DNA from: Burkholderiales bacterium
Lineage (GTDB): Bacteria; Pseudomonadota; Gammaproteobacteria; Burkholderiales; UBA6910
Assembly: GCA_026005015.1 (NCBI GenBank)
Contig: BPKG01000005.1
Coordinates: 62,001-126,000 of the forward strand
Direction: 5' to 3'
Length of the DNA stretch: 64,000 nt
Within the stretch, counting starts at the first letter, position 1. Every line of letters starts with the position of its first letter. Shown one piece after another: positions 15,515 through 24,042 of this stretch. Below the pieces are notes generated by a model that saw only the letters and a program-made list of their open reading frames with translations, was not told the DNA's origin and did not search any database. The translations under genes and the position numbers were made by a program.

Positions 15515-16657
15515 TCACTGGGCGAGGGACGCCTCGCTCAAGGCCCGGGAGTTGCGGTCGTCCCGGAACAAGATGGGCCTCGCGGCCACCGCCGGCCGCT
15601 GGGCCCGCTCCACCGCCTCCACCACCACGCGATGGTCAGGGGAGAGGTCGCACACGGGGTCCGCGTTGGCCGGGTCTCCGGTGAGGAGGTAGGCCTGGCA
15701 GCGGCAGCCGCCGAAGTCCTTCACCCGCTCGGGGCAGGAGCGGCAGGGCTCCTTCATCCACCCTTCGCCCCGGTACCGGTTGAACCCAGGGGACTCGTAC
15801 CAGATCCACTTGAGGCTTGCCTCCCGCACGCTGGGGAAGGTGAGCCCGGGAAGCCCGCGCGCCTCGTGGCAAGGGAGCACCACCCCGTCGGGACAGACGC
15901 ACATGAACACCGAGCCCCAGCCGTTCATGCACGCCTTGGGCCGGTTGGCGTAGTAGTCCGGCACGACGAAGTAGATGCGCATGGCATTGCCCACTTTTTC
16001 CCGGAAGCGGTGGGTCACCGCCTCCGCCCGCTCGAGCTGCTCCCGGGAGGGCAGCAGGTGGTCCCGGTTGACGAAGGCCCAGCCGTAGTACTGGGTGTTG
16101 GCGAGTTCCACGTACTCCGCCCCCAGTTCCCGCGCCATCTCCAGGATCTTCTCCACGTGGTCGATGTTCTGCCGGTGCAGCACCACGTTGAGCACCATGG
16201 GGTAGCCGTGGGCCTTGATCAGGCGGGCGATCCTCTGTTTCAAGTCGAAGGTGCGGGTGTGGCTCAGGAAGTCGTTCAGCTCCCGGGTGGAGTCCTGGAA
16301 GGAGAGCTGGATGTGGTCCAGGCCCCCCGCCTTCAGGGCCGCGATGCGCTTCTCGTTCAACCCCACGCCGGAGGTGATGAGGTTGGTGTAATAGCCCAGG
16401 GCGTGGGCTTCCCGCACCAGCACTTCCAAATCGTCCCGCAGGAGGGGCTCTCCGCCGGAGAAGCCCAACTGGGCGCAGCCCAGGGCCCGGGCCTCCCGCA
16501 GCACCCGCAGCCATTCCTCGGTGGCGAGCTCGGTCCCGTAACGGGTGTAGTCCACCGGGTTGGAGCAGTAGACGCAGTGCAGCGGGCAGCGGTAGGTGAG
16601 CTCCGCCAGCAGCCACAAGGGATTATTCGCCTTGTCTGCGGATCCAGCCTCGTTCAT
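15515..16657 (-). CDS. pqqE: PqqE, radical SAM enzyme of PQQ biosynthesis
   Basis: Links the Glu and Tyr side chains of PqqA by a carbon-carbon bond, with PqqD as chaperone. The radical SAM cluster motif CPLHCVYC is at about residues 25-32. SPASM-type cysteine groups follow in the C-terminal half (CMNGWGSVFMCVC, LPCHEA, CRSCPERVKDFGGCRCQAY). Length (380 aa) is normal for PqqE. The start overlaps the end of pqqD by 35 bases. The peptide substrate gene pqqA is not in this operon; it is found about 42 kb away at 59336-59407. Confidence 0.96.
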   Translation of the reverse strand: MNEAGSADKANNPLWLLAELTYRCPLHCVYCSNPVDYTRYGTELATEEWLRVLREARALGCAQLGFSGGEPLLRDDLEVLVREAHALGYYTNLITSGVGLNEKRIAALKAGGLDHIQLSFQDSTRELNDFLSHTRTFDLKQRIARLIKAHGYPMVLNVVLHRQNIDHVEKILEMARELGAEYVELANTQYYGWAFVNRDHLLPSREQLERAEAVTHRFREKVGNAMRIYFVVPDYYANRPKACMNGWGSVFMCVCPDGVVLPCHEARGLPGLTFPSVREASLKWIWYESPGFNRYRGEGWMKEPCRSCPERVKDFGGCRCQAYLLTGDPANADPVCDLSPDHRVVVEAVERAQRPAVAARPILFRDDRNSRALSEASLAQ

Positions 16658-16907
16658 GGGCCACCTCCAGGAATTCCATCACATCCCGGCGAAGGTCGGC
16701 GCCGGGGTAAGCCCGTTCCAGGTCGGCCACGATTTCCGCCACGGTCGTGGCCCCGTCCACCCGGCGCATGATCTCGGCCGCGCTGGGGGACAGCCGCACC
16801 ATTCCTTCCGGGTAGAGCAGCACCCAGGCCTGCTGGGCTTCCTCCCATTGCAAGCGGAAGTGCCGGGTCAACTGGGGCACGTCTTCCAAAGCAAGAGGCT
16901 GGATCAT
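16623..16907 (-). CDS. pqqD: PqqD, peptide chaperone of PQQ biosynthesis
   Basis: A 94-residue protein that binds PqqA and presents it to PqqE. The sequence MIQPLALEDVPQLTRHFRLQ, then the core QAWVLLYPEGMVRLSPSAAE and VDGATTVAEIVADLE, are typical of PqqD. It is separated from pqqC by 136 bases, much of which is a repeat element (16899-17047), so coupling to pqqC is disturbed compared with most pqq operons. A GGAGG-like sequence (GAGGCGGC) precedes the ATG. Confidence 0.95.
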   Translation of the reverse strand: MIQPLALEDVPQLTRHFRLQWEEAQQAWVLLYPEGMVRLSPSAAEIMRRVDGATTVAEIVADLERAYPGADLRRDVMEFLEVAHERGWIRRQGE

Positions 16908-17047
16908 CGGGCCGCCTCCTCAAGCTTCGACCGCGGGAGCCGACAGAACGCTCGGCAATCGTTGTAGGGTGCGCCCTGGCGCACCGTGACTCCGGCGGTC
17001 GATCGGTGCGTTTCGCTGCGCTCTATACGCCCTACCGCCTGGATCAT
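16899..17047. repeat. Small hairpin repeat element inserted between pqqC and pqqD, with apparent target duplication
   Basis: The gap contains GTAGGGTGCGCCCTGGCGCA and then GGTGCGTTTCGCTGCGCTC, the same dyad-type repeat seen at 20845-21025. The sequence ATGATCCAG, which starts pqqD (16907-16899), also occurs at the other end of the element (17047-17039). Both copies are preceded by GCGGCC or similar. This looks like a direct repeat of about 15 bp created on insertion at the pqqD start codon. Only the copy at 16907 continues into PqqD. Confidence 0.6.
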
Positions 17048-17757
17048 GGCCGCTCCTTCGGGCAATAGGCGAGCTGGATCGCGTCCAGCAGGGTCCACAA
17101 CACGTCCAGCTTGAACTGCAGGATCTCCAAGGCCCGCTCCTGCTGGGCCCGGGTCTTGAAATAGTCCAGAGTGATTTCCAGGCCATGGGCCACGTCCCGG
17201 CGGGCCTCCGACAGGCGCTTGCGGAAGTATTCGTAGCCGGCCGGGTCGATCCAGGGATAGTGCTGGGGCCAGTTGGCCAGCCGCTCCCTATGGATCTGGG
17301 GCGCGAAAAGCTCGGTCAGGGAGGCGCACACCGCTTCCTGCCAGGGGCGGGTGCGGGCGAAGTTCACGTAGGCGTCCACGGCGAAGCGCACCCCCGGCAG
17401 CACATGCTTGAGCGACACGATCTCCTCCCGGGTCATGCCGCAGGCCATGCCCAGCCTTATCCAAGCCTCGATGCCGCCTTCGTCCCCCTCGCGGCCGTCG
17501 TGGTCAATGATGCGCTGGATCCACTGGCGGCGCACTTCCCGGTCCGGGCAGTTGGAAAGGATGGCCGCGTCCTTCAAGGGGATGTTGATCTGGTAATAGA
17601 AGCGGTTGGCGACCCAACCCCGGATCTGGTCAGGGGTGAGCTGGCCTGCGCTCATGCGCACGTTGAAGGGGTGGTGGATGTGGTATCCGGCCCCCTTCTC
17701 CCGCAGCTTCTGCTCGAACTCTTCCCGCGTCCAAGGCCGCTCGTCGCCGGCGCCCAT
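17044..17757 (-). CDS. pqqC: PqqC, pyrroloquinoline-quinone synthase
   Basis: Catalyses the last ring closure and eight-electron oxidation to PQQ without a metal cofactor. The 237 residues have the expected segments: YHIHHPFN near the start, [41 protein letters not shown] and the [20 protein letters not shown] helix. Length is typical. The ATG at 17757 has AGGAGG just upstream and follows pqqB by eight bases. Confidence 0.97.
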   Translation of the reverse strand: MGAGDERPWTREEFEQKLREKGAGYHIHHPFNVRMSAGQLTPDQIRGWVANRFYYQINIPLKDAAILSNCPDREVRRQWIQRIIDHDGREGDEGGIEAWIRLGMACGMTREEIVSLKHVLPGVRFAVDAYVNFARTRPWQEAVCASLTELFAPQIHRERLANWPQHYPWIDPAGYEYFRKRLSEARRDVAHGLEITLDYFKTRAQQERALEILQFKLDVLWTLLDAIQLAYCPKERP

Positions 17758-17765
17758 GGCTCCTC

Positions 17766-18671
17766 CTACAGCTCGATCTCCATCCCGTCCCAGGCCACTT
17801 CGATACCGTGGGCGGCGAGTTCCGCCCGCTCGGGGCTCGCCTCGTCCAGGATCGGGTTGGTGTTGTTGATGTGGATCAGGATCTTGCGCGCCCGGGGGTA
17901 ACGGTCCAAGACTTCCATCATGCCCCCGGGCCCGGACTGGGGCAGGTGGCCGATGTCCCGGGCCCGCTTCGCGGAGATCCCGAGCCGCACCATCTCGTCG
18001 TCGGTCCAGAAGGTGCCGTCCACCAGGAGGCAATCGGCCGAGGCGAAAAGGGGCTCCAAATGGGGCTCCATTTCCCCCAGCCCAGGGGCGTAGAACAGCC
18101 TCTTGCCACTCTCGCGATCCTCCACCCGCACGCCGATGTTGTCGCCAGGAAGCGGCCGGTCGCGCTGGGGGGAGAAGGGAGGCGCGTTGCTCTTCAGGGG
18201 CACGGCGGTGAAGCGCAACGCGCTCGCCCCGGCCACCTCGAAGGGGGAGCCGTCGATGGGTACCCGGTGCCAGCGCACGCCGCAGTAGTGCTCCAGGACG
18301 CGGAAAACGGGGTTGCCGCGGGTCAGATCCTCCCGCACCCGCTCGGTGCAGTGGACTTCCAGGGGGGCGCCCTCCCGCAGCAGGAAGAGCCCGGTGGTGT
18401 GATCGATCTGGGCGTCGATTAGCACGATGGCGGCGATCCCCGTGTCCCGCAGCCCCTCCCGAGGCCACAGGCCGGGGAAGGCGGCGATCTGGGCCAGCAC
18501 GTCCGGGGAGGCGTTGAACAGCACCCAGCGGCCCCCGTCCCCCGCCACCGCGATGGAGGACTGGGTGCGGGGCTTGAGCCGGCCAGCCCGTGCCCCCCGG
18601 CAGTTCGGGCAGTTGCAGTTCCATTGGGGGAAGCCGCCGCCGGCGGCGGAGCCGAGGACTCGGACTTTCAT
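17766..18671 (-). CDS. pqqB: PqqB, metallo-beta-lactamase-fold protein of PQQ biosynthesis
   Basis: A 301-residue protein proposed to hydroxylate the PqqE/PqqF product. The N-terminus [20 protein letters not shown], then CPNC, is diagnostic, and [17 protein letters not shown] shows the characteristic modified metallo-hydrolase motif. First gene of the minus-strand pqqBCDE operon. There is no pqqA in the 270 bases upstream. That space holds a GC-rich repeat and, 198 bp upstream of the ATG, a perfect copy of the 15-bp motif shared with pqqU and tonB. Confidence 0.96.
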   Translation of the reverse strand: MKVRVLGSAAGGGFPQWNCNCPNCRGARAGRLKPRTQSSIAVAGDGGRWVLFNASPDVLAQIAAFPGLWPREGLRDTGIAAIVLIDAQIDHTTGLFLLREGAPLEVHCTERVREDLTRGNPVFRVLEHYCGVRWHRVPIDGSPFEVAGASALRFTAVPLKSNAPPFSPQRDRPLPGDNIGVRVEDRESGKRLFYAPGLGEMEPHLEPLFASADCLLVDGTFWTDDEMVRLGISAKRARDIGHLPQSGPGGMMEVLDRYPRARKILIHINNTNPILDEASPERAELAAHGIEVAWDGMEIEL

Positions 18672-18720
18672 CAGGCGCTTTGCGGCCTCAAATCAGAGGG
18701 ACGGGCGGCCCCATCAGGTT

Positions 18721-18757
18721 TCCCTCTCCCCAGGGAGAGGGGACAGGGGAGAGGGCC
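18721..18757. repeat. Short GC-rich dyad repeat upstream of pqqB
   Basis: CCCTCTCCCCAGGGAGAGGG followed by a second GGGAGAGGG, a repeat type frequent in proteobacterial intergenic regions. It lies in the pqqB leader or promoter region. No U-tract, so it is not a typical terminator. Confidence 0.5.
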
Positions 18758-18868
18758 TGGAGAAAAGGCCGGCGCACGCCCCGATGGTTCGCCCGGCGAT
18801 GGGCGCTCAATACGGCATTTTGCTTTCGCGTCCGTCGGCCCGAAAGCCGCGAAATCGTGAGGAGGCGC

Positions 18869-18883
18869 TCATGATTTTCATGA
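18869..18883. promoter_or_regulatory. Shared 15-bp motif upstream of pqqBCDE
   Basis: TCATGATTTTCATGA, identical to the copies before pqqU (11783) and tonB (63857). It lies 198 bp upstream of the pqqB ATG and just past the terminator of the porin gene, which is transcribed in the same direction. Confidence 0.6.
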
Positions 18884-18887
18884 ACCT

Positions 18888-18922
18888 GAAAGAAAACCGC
18901 CCGGGCATGGCGCCCGGGCGGC
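18888..18922 (-). terminator. Rho-independent terminator of the porin gene
   Basis: On the minus strand CCGCCCGGGC-GCCAT-GCCCGGGCGG forms a 10-bp stem, followed by TTTTCTTTC. It begins about 20 bases after the true (frameshifted) porin stop at 18944, which supports that stop. Confidence 0.85.
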
Positions 18923-18943
18923 GGGAACGTCTCTGGGGATGGA

Positions 18944-20193
18944 TCAGAAGAAGAGGATGGCGCCCAGGGCGACGGCGTCGTCCTTGTTCTTCACGCCGTT
19001 ATGGGCCTCGGCTTCGGTGTTGATGTACTCGGCCACCAGGTTCAGGCTCTTGGTGAGGGCGTAGTAGAGGCCCACCACGATGGACTGGTTTTTCTTGACC
19101 AGGTCCCGCTGGTGGCCACGGTTTCGTTGCCCGCCAGGTCCAGCCGGCTTTCCCCATAGCTCACCCCCAGCTTGGGCTTGCCGAAGGTGTAGGTGGCCTG
19201 GACATAGAAGCCGTCCGAATCCCGCTCGTCCACCGTGCCGCCGACGACGGCCGCGCCGTCGAAGCCGATGGCGGTGGTGCCCAGACCCTTGGCGTTGTAG
19301 TAATAGCCCACCACTTCCAGGCCGCCGAAGCCCACCTTGGCGCCCACGTCAAAGCCCCGGCCATCCACGCTCGATCCGGCCGGTGCACTATCCGTACCCC
19401 CGTTCGATTTTGTCTTCTGGGTCATCCCTCCCAGCCACACCCGGCCCGAAGTGCCGCCGATCCCCGACCAGTCGTAGGTGAGCTTGGCCTGGAAACCCGG
19501 CTCGTCCTGCTTGCTGAGCGTGGCCGTGTTCGGATGCCCGGAAAACGCAATGTAGTCAAAGCCTGAAAAAATACCGCCGGCGAACTGGAAGCCGTTGAAG
19601 TTAGGAGACCAGTAGGTGATTTGGGGAATCCAGTCGGCGTAGATGTAGCCGATACCGATGCGGCCCAGGGTGGTGTTGCCCCCCAGGAAGGCGGCGCCGG
19701 AGCCCACCCCCAGGAGCGTCATGTCGGAGAGGATGGCGTCGCTGCCGAAAATCCCCAGGTCTCGGCCCACCTTGATCGTGCCCCAGCTTTTGTCACCGAA
19801 GGTCAGGAAGTTCTGCCGCATGTCGATGCTGGTGGAGCCGATCCCCGTCTTGCCGCCGCCCACGTTGGTGTCGTTCAGGCCCGGATAGAAGCCCAGGGTG
19901 ACGCTGATGTCGAAATCCATTTGCCGCGTCTTGGCGGAGAAGACCAAGGCGCTCGGCAGCAGCCCCGACTCGATGTTCTGCTCGTCCTGGCCTGCGCCGT
20001 TACAGGCGAGCCCCCCTGCCACCGTAACCGGGTTGTTGTCGCAGTCGTTGAAGGTGGCAAAGCCGTTCACGTTGCCGCTGAAGGACAGATCCCAGTCCCC
20101 CGCCTTCCAGCTCAATTCCGCCTGCGCGCTGGAGACGCCCAGGAGCGCGAGCGCTCCCGCCACTGCCGTGCAGATTTTCTTGCGCTGTACCAT
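18944..20193 (-). CDS. Gram-negative general porin with a single frameshift near its 3' end
   Basis: An outer-membrane porin of about 415 residues that would admit small solutes. Signal peptide MVQRKKICTAVAGALALLGV ends SSAQA. The mature start LSWKAGDWDLSFSGNVNGFA and alternating beta strands are typical. Read straight, the frame runs past ETVATSGTW into nonsense ending at 19042. Shifting by one base near 19105-19112 restores DLVKKNQSIVVGLYYALTKS, continuing LNLVAEYINTEAEAHNGVKN to the proper aromatic C-terminus ALGAILFF at 18944, just before a terminator. The shift is either a sequencing error or a recent mutation removing the last strands. A ribosome-binding site GGGAGG precedes ATG 20193. 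A sigma-54 promoter candidate lies at 20406-20423. Confidence 0.85.
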
Positions 20194-20405
20194 CGCCCAA
20201 CCTCCCCTCTTCAGAAGTGAAGCAAAGTTGAAGTCAACAACACCCCTTCCTCGCCTTCGGGCACGCAAACATCCATCGCCGCCCGAATCGAATCGTCCGC
20301 TTCGCTCTGCTCCCTGATGAGTGCCCAGGGAAACCTGCTTGAAACCGGTGCGTGCGCGAAATGAGCGCTAAGAACCCTCCTCGCCGAAGCCAATCCGTAC
20401 GCCTT

Positions 20406-20423
20406 TGGCAATTAATATGCCAA
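20406..20423 (-). promoter_or_regulatory. Sigma-54 promoter candidate for the porin
   Basis: Minus strand TTGGCATATTAATTGCCA: GG at 20421-20420, ten bases, GC at 20409-20408, good agreement with TGGCAY-N5-TTGC. The start would be near 20396, leaving a 200-base leader. The element is also nearly palindromic, so it could instead be a repressor site. Confidence 0.5.
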
Positions 20424-20844
20424 TGGAATCCGGGGCTTCCCGGCCGGGGGACGGGCCCGCCGGAAGCCGCCGGCTCGCCCGGGCAAAAGAAAAAAAAATC
20501 GAATGCGGGGAAAGGGTTAGGGTAAAGACGGGGAATCCGGCGGGATGGCGGCCGGCGCCACGGGAAGACAATCCCGGTGTCACACGGGGAGCAACGCAAT
20601 CGCTACATTGTGTGACAGCCCCATGCTCAATTCCTTGCGCACTTGCGGACGGGAAAAGAAAATGGGAGACCGGTTCAACGCCGGTCTCCCAAGCCAAGTG
20701 GAGGAGAAAACGGAGGAAACGACACCACTCGGGGCGCTGCTATCCGCATTGAACCACCCCTTGCGCCTGTCGCCTCCGGTATTGCGCAAGAGCCGTGCCA
20801 GGCAGGGGGCGACTTGGCGCGACCGCCCCGAGCGACTCACCCGG

Positions 20845-21025
20845 CAACGGTGCGTTTCGCTTCCGCTCAACGCACCCTACCGCTCGTAGCGGGCCCGCAC
20901 CGCCTGCTGCGGCGCTTCCAGATAGTAGGGTGCGCCTTGGCGCACCGTTTCGGGGGGTCTTATCCTACAGCGGGGCGTTTCGGCTGTCGGTGCGTTTCGC
21001 CTACGGCTCAACGCACCTTACGTCT
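20845..21025. repeat. Cluster of GGTGCG dyad repeats
   Basis: Two or three units of the type GGTGCGTTTCGC...GCTCAACGCACC and GTAGGGTGCGCCTTGGCGCACC, related to the element between pqqC and pqqD (16899-17047). Interrupted by the gene-derived fragment at 20883-20926. Confidence 0.65.
20883..20926. repeat. 44-bp duplicate of an internal segment of the neighbouring metallo-hydrolase gene
   Basis: The sequence starting CTCGTAGCGGGCCCGCACCG is repeated with one mismatch at 21187-21230 inside the gene at 21049-22005. The intergenic copy is flanked on both sides by dyad repeats, suggesting it was copied or stranded when the repeats moved. Confidence 0.75.
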
Positions 21026-21048
21026 AGACACAAGTTCCGAAGCGGGCG

Positions 21049-22005
21049 CTATTCGGCGAGGGCCTTGTTCTCCAGCTCCAGATACAAATGGTGGACGTTG
21101 GCGGCATGTAAACGGGCATACAAGGCCCAGCCCTGGAACGCCGGCACCGCCGCCCGGGCGGTGACTTCCCTCAAGCTGTCTCCTTCCTCGTAGCGGGCCC
21201 GCACCGCCTGCTGCAGCGCTTCCAGATAGGCTCGCGTGTCGGCGACGCGCCGGGGATCGGATACCGGCCCCCGGCCGGGCACCAGGACGCGCACGGGGAG
21301 ATCCCGCAGAGCTTGCAGGGCGGCGAGCCAGACTTCCAACCGGGTGTCCCGAGCCTCCGGTACCCGGTCCAGGCACACCAGGTCGCCGGTGAAGAGCGCG
21401 CCGCTTTCCTGGTCCAGCACCGCCAGATCCCCCGCCAAGGTCCAGCCGAAGTGCAGCAGCGAAAGCCGCCGCCCCGCCACCTCCAGCGTCACGCTTCCGT
21501 CCACGGCCCGGGTGGGGAGGGTGACGCTCGTGCCGGCCATGGTTTCCCCGCCCAGGGCATCGGCCAGCCGCCGGATGCAGGTGTGGCAGTTCGCCTCCAT
21601 GTAACGGACGGCGTCTCGGTGGGCCAGGATGGGCGCGCCCCGGGCGGCGAAGACCCCGTTGCCCAGCACCCGCTCTGGAGCGGCGTGGGTGTTGATGACC
21701 AGCGCCACCGGGCGGTCCGTCACCCGTCGGATGGCGGCCAGCATCGCCTCGGCGTGAGCGTGGTGGGTCCCCGTGTCGATGACGATCACCCCTGAGTCGC
21801 CCACGATGAATCCTTGGTTGGCGACGAAGCCCAGGTTTTCCACCGCGGGCTCGGCCAGGGCGCCGACGAAAGCGTACACGCCGGGCGCCACCGGCACGGG
21901 GGTCAGGCCTTGCGCGGCCGCCGGACGGGGCGCGGCCAAGGCGAGGAAGACGGCGGCGATCGCTAGGAGCACCAGGCGGCGGGCGAAGGCGCGGAAGGGG
22001 AACAT
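21049..22005 (-). CDS. Quinoprotein-associated metallo-beta-lactamase-fold protein with degenerate metal site
   Basis: A secreted protein of 318 residues resembling the SoxH-related 'quinoprotein relay system zinc metallohydrolase' group found beside PQQ dehydrogenase genes. Signal peptide MFPFRAFARRLVLLAIAAVF and on to APRPAAAQ. Fold landmarks are GVIVIDTGTHHAHAEAMLAA, VINTHAAPERVLGNGVF, GWTLAGDLAVLD and LVPGRGPVS. The catalytic HxHxDH motif, intact in the paralogue at 24043-24957 (HVHPDH), reads HAAPER here, so three of four metal-site residues are lost; the later His of PGHG is Arg (PGRG). It is therefore probably not a hydrolase. ATG 22005 is preferred to ATG 22038 because it gives a normal signal peptide. 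Divergent from the unknown genes at 22172. Confidence 0.75.
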   Translation of the reverse strand: MFPFRAFARRLVLLAIAAVFLALAAPRPAAAQGLTPVPVAPGVYAFVGALAEPAVENLGFVANQGFIVGDSGVIVIDTGTHHAHAEAMLAAIRRVTDRPVALVINTHAAPERVLGNGVFAARGAPILAHRDAVRYMEANCHTCIRRLADALGGETMAGTSVTLPTRAVDGSVTLEVAGRRLSLLHFGWTLAGDLAVLDQESGALFTGDLVCLDRVPEARDTRLEVWLAALQALRDLPVRVLVPGRGPVSDPRRVADTRAYLEALQQAVRARYEEGDSLREVTARAAVPAFQGWALYARLHAANVHHLYLELENKALAE

Positions 22006-22171
22006 GCCGTGGGATTTCGAGGGCAAAAGCCAAACCATCGACGCGGGCTCGCGGACGCCGTCGCTGGCATTCCCGGACGAAGTTGGCTTACTATTGCACG
22101 CGCGCCGCGCCCGCGCAATCGCGGCGACCGCGTCCCGTCCATCGCTGCATTCCTCGTAAAGGAGACCCCGG

Positions 22172-22504
22172 ATGAAATGGCGGCTGCTGGTGATGCTCGT
22201 TTTATTCGCGCCCGGCGTGGCGTCGGCCTACGACTACCCGACCCAGGACCGGGTGGAGTACGTCCTGGCGTGCATGTACGATCATCGCGGCAAGCAGGAG
22301 TACCTCTACAAGTGCTCCTGCGCCATCGACTTCATCGCCAAGGAGATGCCCTACGAGGAGTACGTGGAAGCCTCCGCGGCGGCCCGCTACCGGGAGATGG
22401 GCGGCGAACGCATGGGGGTTTTCCGCGACCCGGAGTTCGTCAAGGACATGATCAAGAAATATCGGGACGTGCAGGCGCGCGCTTTCAAGGCGTGCGGCGT
22501 CTGA
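22172..22504 (+). CDS. Secreted small unknown protein with two or three cysteines
   Basis: A 110-residue protein with a signal peptide (MKWRLLVMLVLFAPGVASA) and a mature part rich in Tyr, Glu and Lys. It has VLACMYDHRGKQEYLYKCSC, then AIDFIAKEMPYEEYVEAS, and a Cys near the C-terminus, so disulfides are possible. A good ribosome-binding site (AAAGGAG) precedes the ATG. I recall similar unnamed proteins near xoxF in other methylotrophs, but no function. It is followed 18 bases later by another secreted protein, so the two form a small operon between the quinoprotein accessory genes. Confidence 0.8.
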   Translation: MKWRLLVMLVLFAPGVASAYDYPTQDRVEYVLACMYDHRGKQEYLYKCSCAIDFIAKEMPYEEYVEASAAARYREMGGERMGVFRDPEFVKDMIKKYRDVQARAFKACGV

Positions 22505-22522
22505 GCCGGGGAGCCCTTGCCG

Positions 22523-23068
22523 ATGACGGAGTCATGGAAACCGCTTTTCCGCAGGGCGGCCCCCGCGGCGCTGGCGCTCCCGCTGCTCCTGGGCTGCAGT
22601 GCCTACGCCGCCCCGGCGGGGCCGGTCAAGTCCGTCGCGGTCATGGACTTCGAGATCATCGACGATTCCGGGGACCAGGCGTCCGTGTCCGCCCAGCGGG
22701 AGCGGCTCGCGATGATCTCCCGGCAGTTGCGCGAAGAGCTCGCCCAGGCGGGCCTGTGCCGGGTGCTGGACAACGGGCCGGCCCAGGCCTTGATCGAGAA
22801 GTACAAGGCCTCCCAGGAGCTGCGCCAGTGCAACGGCTGCGAGCTGGATATCGGCAAGGCCCTGGGCGCCGACCTGGTGGCCCTCGCCTGGGTGCAGAAG
22901 GTGAGCAACCTGATCCTCAACATCAACGTGGAGATCAAGGACGTGGCCACCGGCGCGACCCGGCTCAACAAGTCCGTGGACATCCGCGGCAACACCGACA
23001 CCTCCTGGCGCCGGGGCGTGTCCTACCTGGTGCGGGACATGCGGGAAAAAGGGCAAGGCTGCCGTTGA
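22523..23068 (+). CDS. Secreted DUF2380/DUF3280-like protein
   Basis: A protein of about 181 residues. The N-terminal signal (MTESWKPLFRRAAPAALALP) leads to LLLGCSAYA, so it may be a lipoprotein at LLGC. The body resembles TolB-N-terminal-like/DUF2380 proteins: VKSVAVMDFEIIDDSG, then RQLREELAQAGLCRVLD and LGADLVALAWVQKVSNLILN. GGGGAG before the ATG at 22523 makes this start better than TTG 22517. It ends exactly at the stop of the convergent SoxYZ-like gene. Such proteins occur beside quinoprotein gene sets; the role is unknown. Confidence 0.75.
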   Translation: MTESWKPLFRRAAPAALALPLLLGCSAYAAPAGPVKSVAVMDFEIIDDSGDQASVSAQRERLAMISRQLREELAQAGLCRVLDNGPAQALIEKYKASQELRQCNGCELDIGKALGADLVALAWVQKVSNLILNINVEIKDVATGATRLNKSVDIRGNTDTSWRRGVSYLVRDMREKGQGCR

Positions 23069-23905
23069 TCAGGAGCCGCCGGCCATCCCCGGCCGGACGA
23101 GGACGCTGGTTTCGAACTTGAGGTCCTTGGAGTCCACCACCTCCGCCCTGAGTTCCCCCGCTTCCCGGGGCACGAAGTAGAAGCGGAAGTTGGGGTTTTC
23201 GCTGATGGAGAAGTCCACCTCCGCCGTGAGCACCGGTTTGCCGGCGTAGCTCACGGTGACCTGGCGCACGTAGTGGGCCGGGGTGTAGAGCCGGGTGAGT
23301 TGGTCCATGGCGAGTCCCGAGTGGTTGGGGTGGCTGATCATGAGCTGGGCCAGGTTGGGCTGGTGGAGGGTTACCGGCGCGTCCAGCCGGAACTTCATCC
23401 TGCCCAGGCGGGCCAGCGCCGCGGCGGGATCCTTGCCCGCCGGCGCCGAACAGCCCCCCGACGCCTTCACGTAGCGGGTGGCCGCGTAGAGCCGGCCGTC
23501 GCTCGTCTCCGCCACCGCCCGCACATGGGTGTATTCCTCGATGCGCACCCGGGTCTCCAGGTCGGCCCGGCCGGCGTCGGGGGAGAAGTGGAAGACGGCA
23601 GCCAGCGGCGAAGGGTTCTTGTCGATGATGAGGTAGACCCGCCGGACGTGCCGTTCCGACTCCTGGGGCAGGAAGGTCTTGATGGCGATGGGGACCGTGG
23701 CCGCGTCCTCGGCCCGGGCGGGCGCCTCCAACTGGATCACCTCTTGCGCGCCTGCGGCGACGGGGCGCTCGCCGAACAGGGCGCTCTTCACCTTGCGCCA
23801 TGTTTCGGTGTCCGGGTCAGGGGTGGGGCCGGCGGCCTGGGCTGGGCTCCCGGCGAGAAGGAGTAGCGCCAAGCCCACGACCGGAGCGAAGGGAAAGTTT
23901 CTCAT
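23069..23905 (-). CDS. Quinoprotein dehydrogenase-associated SoxYZ-like carrier protein
   Basis: A 278-residue secreted protein in which a SoxY-like domain is fused to a SoxZ-like domain. Signal peptide MRNFPFAPVVGLALLLLAGS ends PAQA. The single conserved carrier cysteine is in VKASGGCSAPAG (near residue 150), and the SoxZ half has LMISHPNHSGLAMDQLTRLY and SISENPNFRFYFVP. In sulfur oxidation SoxYZ carries intermediates on a Cys; in PQQ gene sets the fused form accompanies XoxF-type dehydrogenases and SoxH-like hydrolases, but its cargo is unknown. It lies downstream of the intact hydrolase (24043-24957), probably in one operon with the pentapeptide and pterin dehydratase genes. Confidence 0.87.
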   Translation of the reverse strand: MRNFPFAPVVGLALLLLAGSPAQAAGPTPDPDTETWRKVKSALFGERPVAAGAQEVIQLEAPARAEDAATVPIAIKTFLPQESERHVRRVYLIIDKNPSPLAAVFHFSPDAGRADLETRVRIEEYTHVRAVAETSDGRLYAATRYVKASGGCSAPAGKDPAAALARLGRMKFRLDAPVTLHQPNLAQLMISHPNHSGLAMDQLTRLYTPAHYVRQVTVSYAGKPVLTAEVDFSISENPNFRFYFVPREAGELRAEVVDSKDLKFETSVLVRPGMAGGS

Positions 23906-24042
23906 GGGACGTCTCCTTGCGGACTTCTGCATTGTACCGGAGGGAGGGGTCGCGCCGGCCGGGGCCCTGGCGCTGCTTGGCCCTCTCCCCCCGGCGGGAG
24001 CACCTCTCGCCGGCGCCGATCGGTAGAACCCTCTCCCAATCG

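Larger units (their letters stand above)
20194..21048. other. Long intergenic region upstream of the porin
   Basis: 855 bp without a convincing gene. It contains a sigma-54-like promoter for the porin (20406-20423) and two GTGTGACA-type elements (GGTGTCACAC near 20576 and TTGTGTGACAG near 20610). A run of hairpin repeats lies at 20845-21025, with a 44-bp fragment copied from the adjacent metallo-hydrolase gene (20883-20926). Open frames here have no ribosome-binding site or family resemblance. Confidence 0.6.

Noticed and set aside
18672-18943. A pqqA gene directly upstream of pqqB
   Set aside because: No frame in this region encodes the E-x-x-x-Y peptide or the YIANR tail; the real pqqA is at 59336-59407.
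20234-20889. Several frames of 60-120 codons in the porin upstream region
   Set aside because: No ribosome-binding sites or family resemblance; they cross repeats and the promoter candidate.
20845-21025. CRISPR array
   Set aside because: The repeats are dyad-symmetric, of unequal spacing and only a few in number, with no spacers or cas genes.
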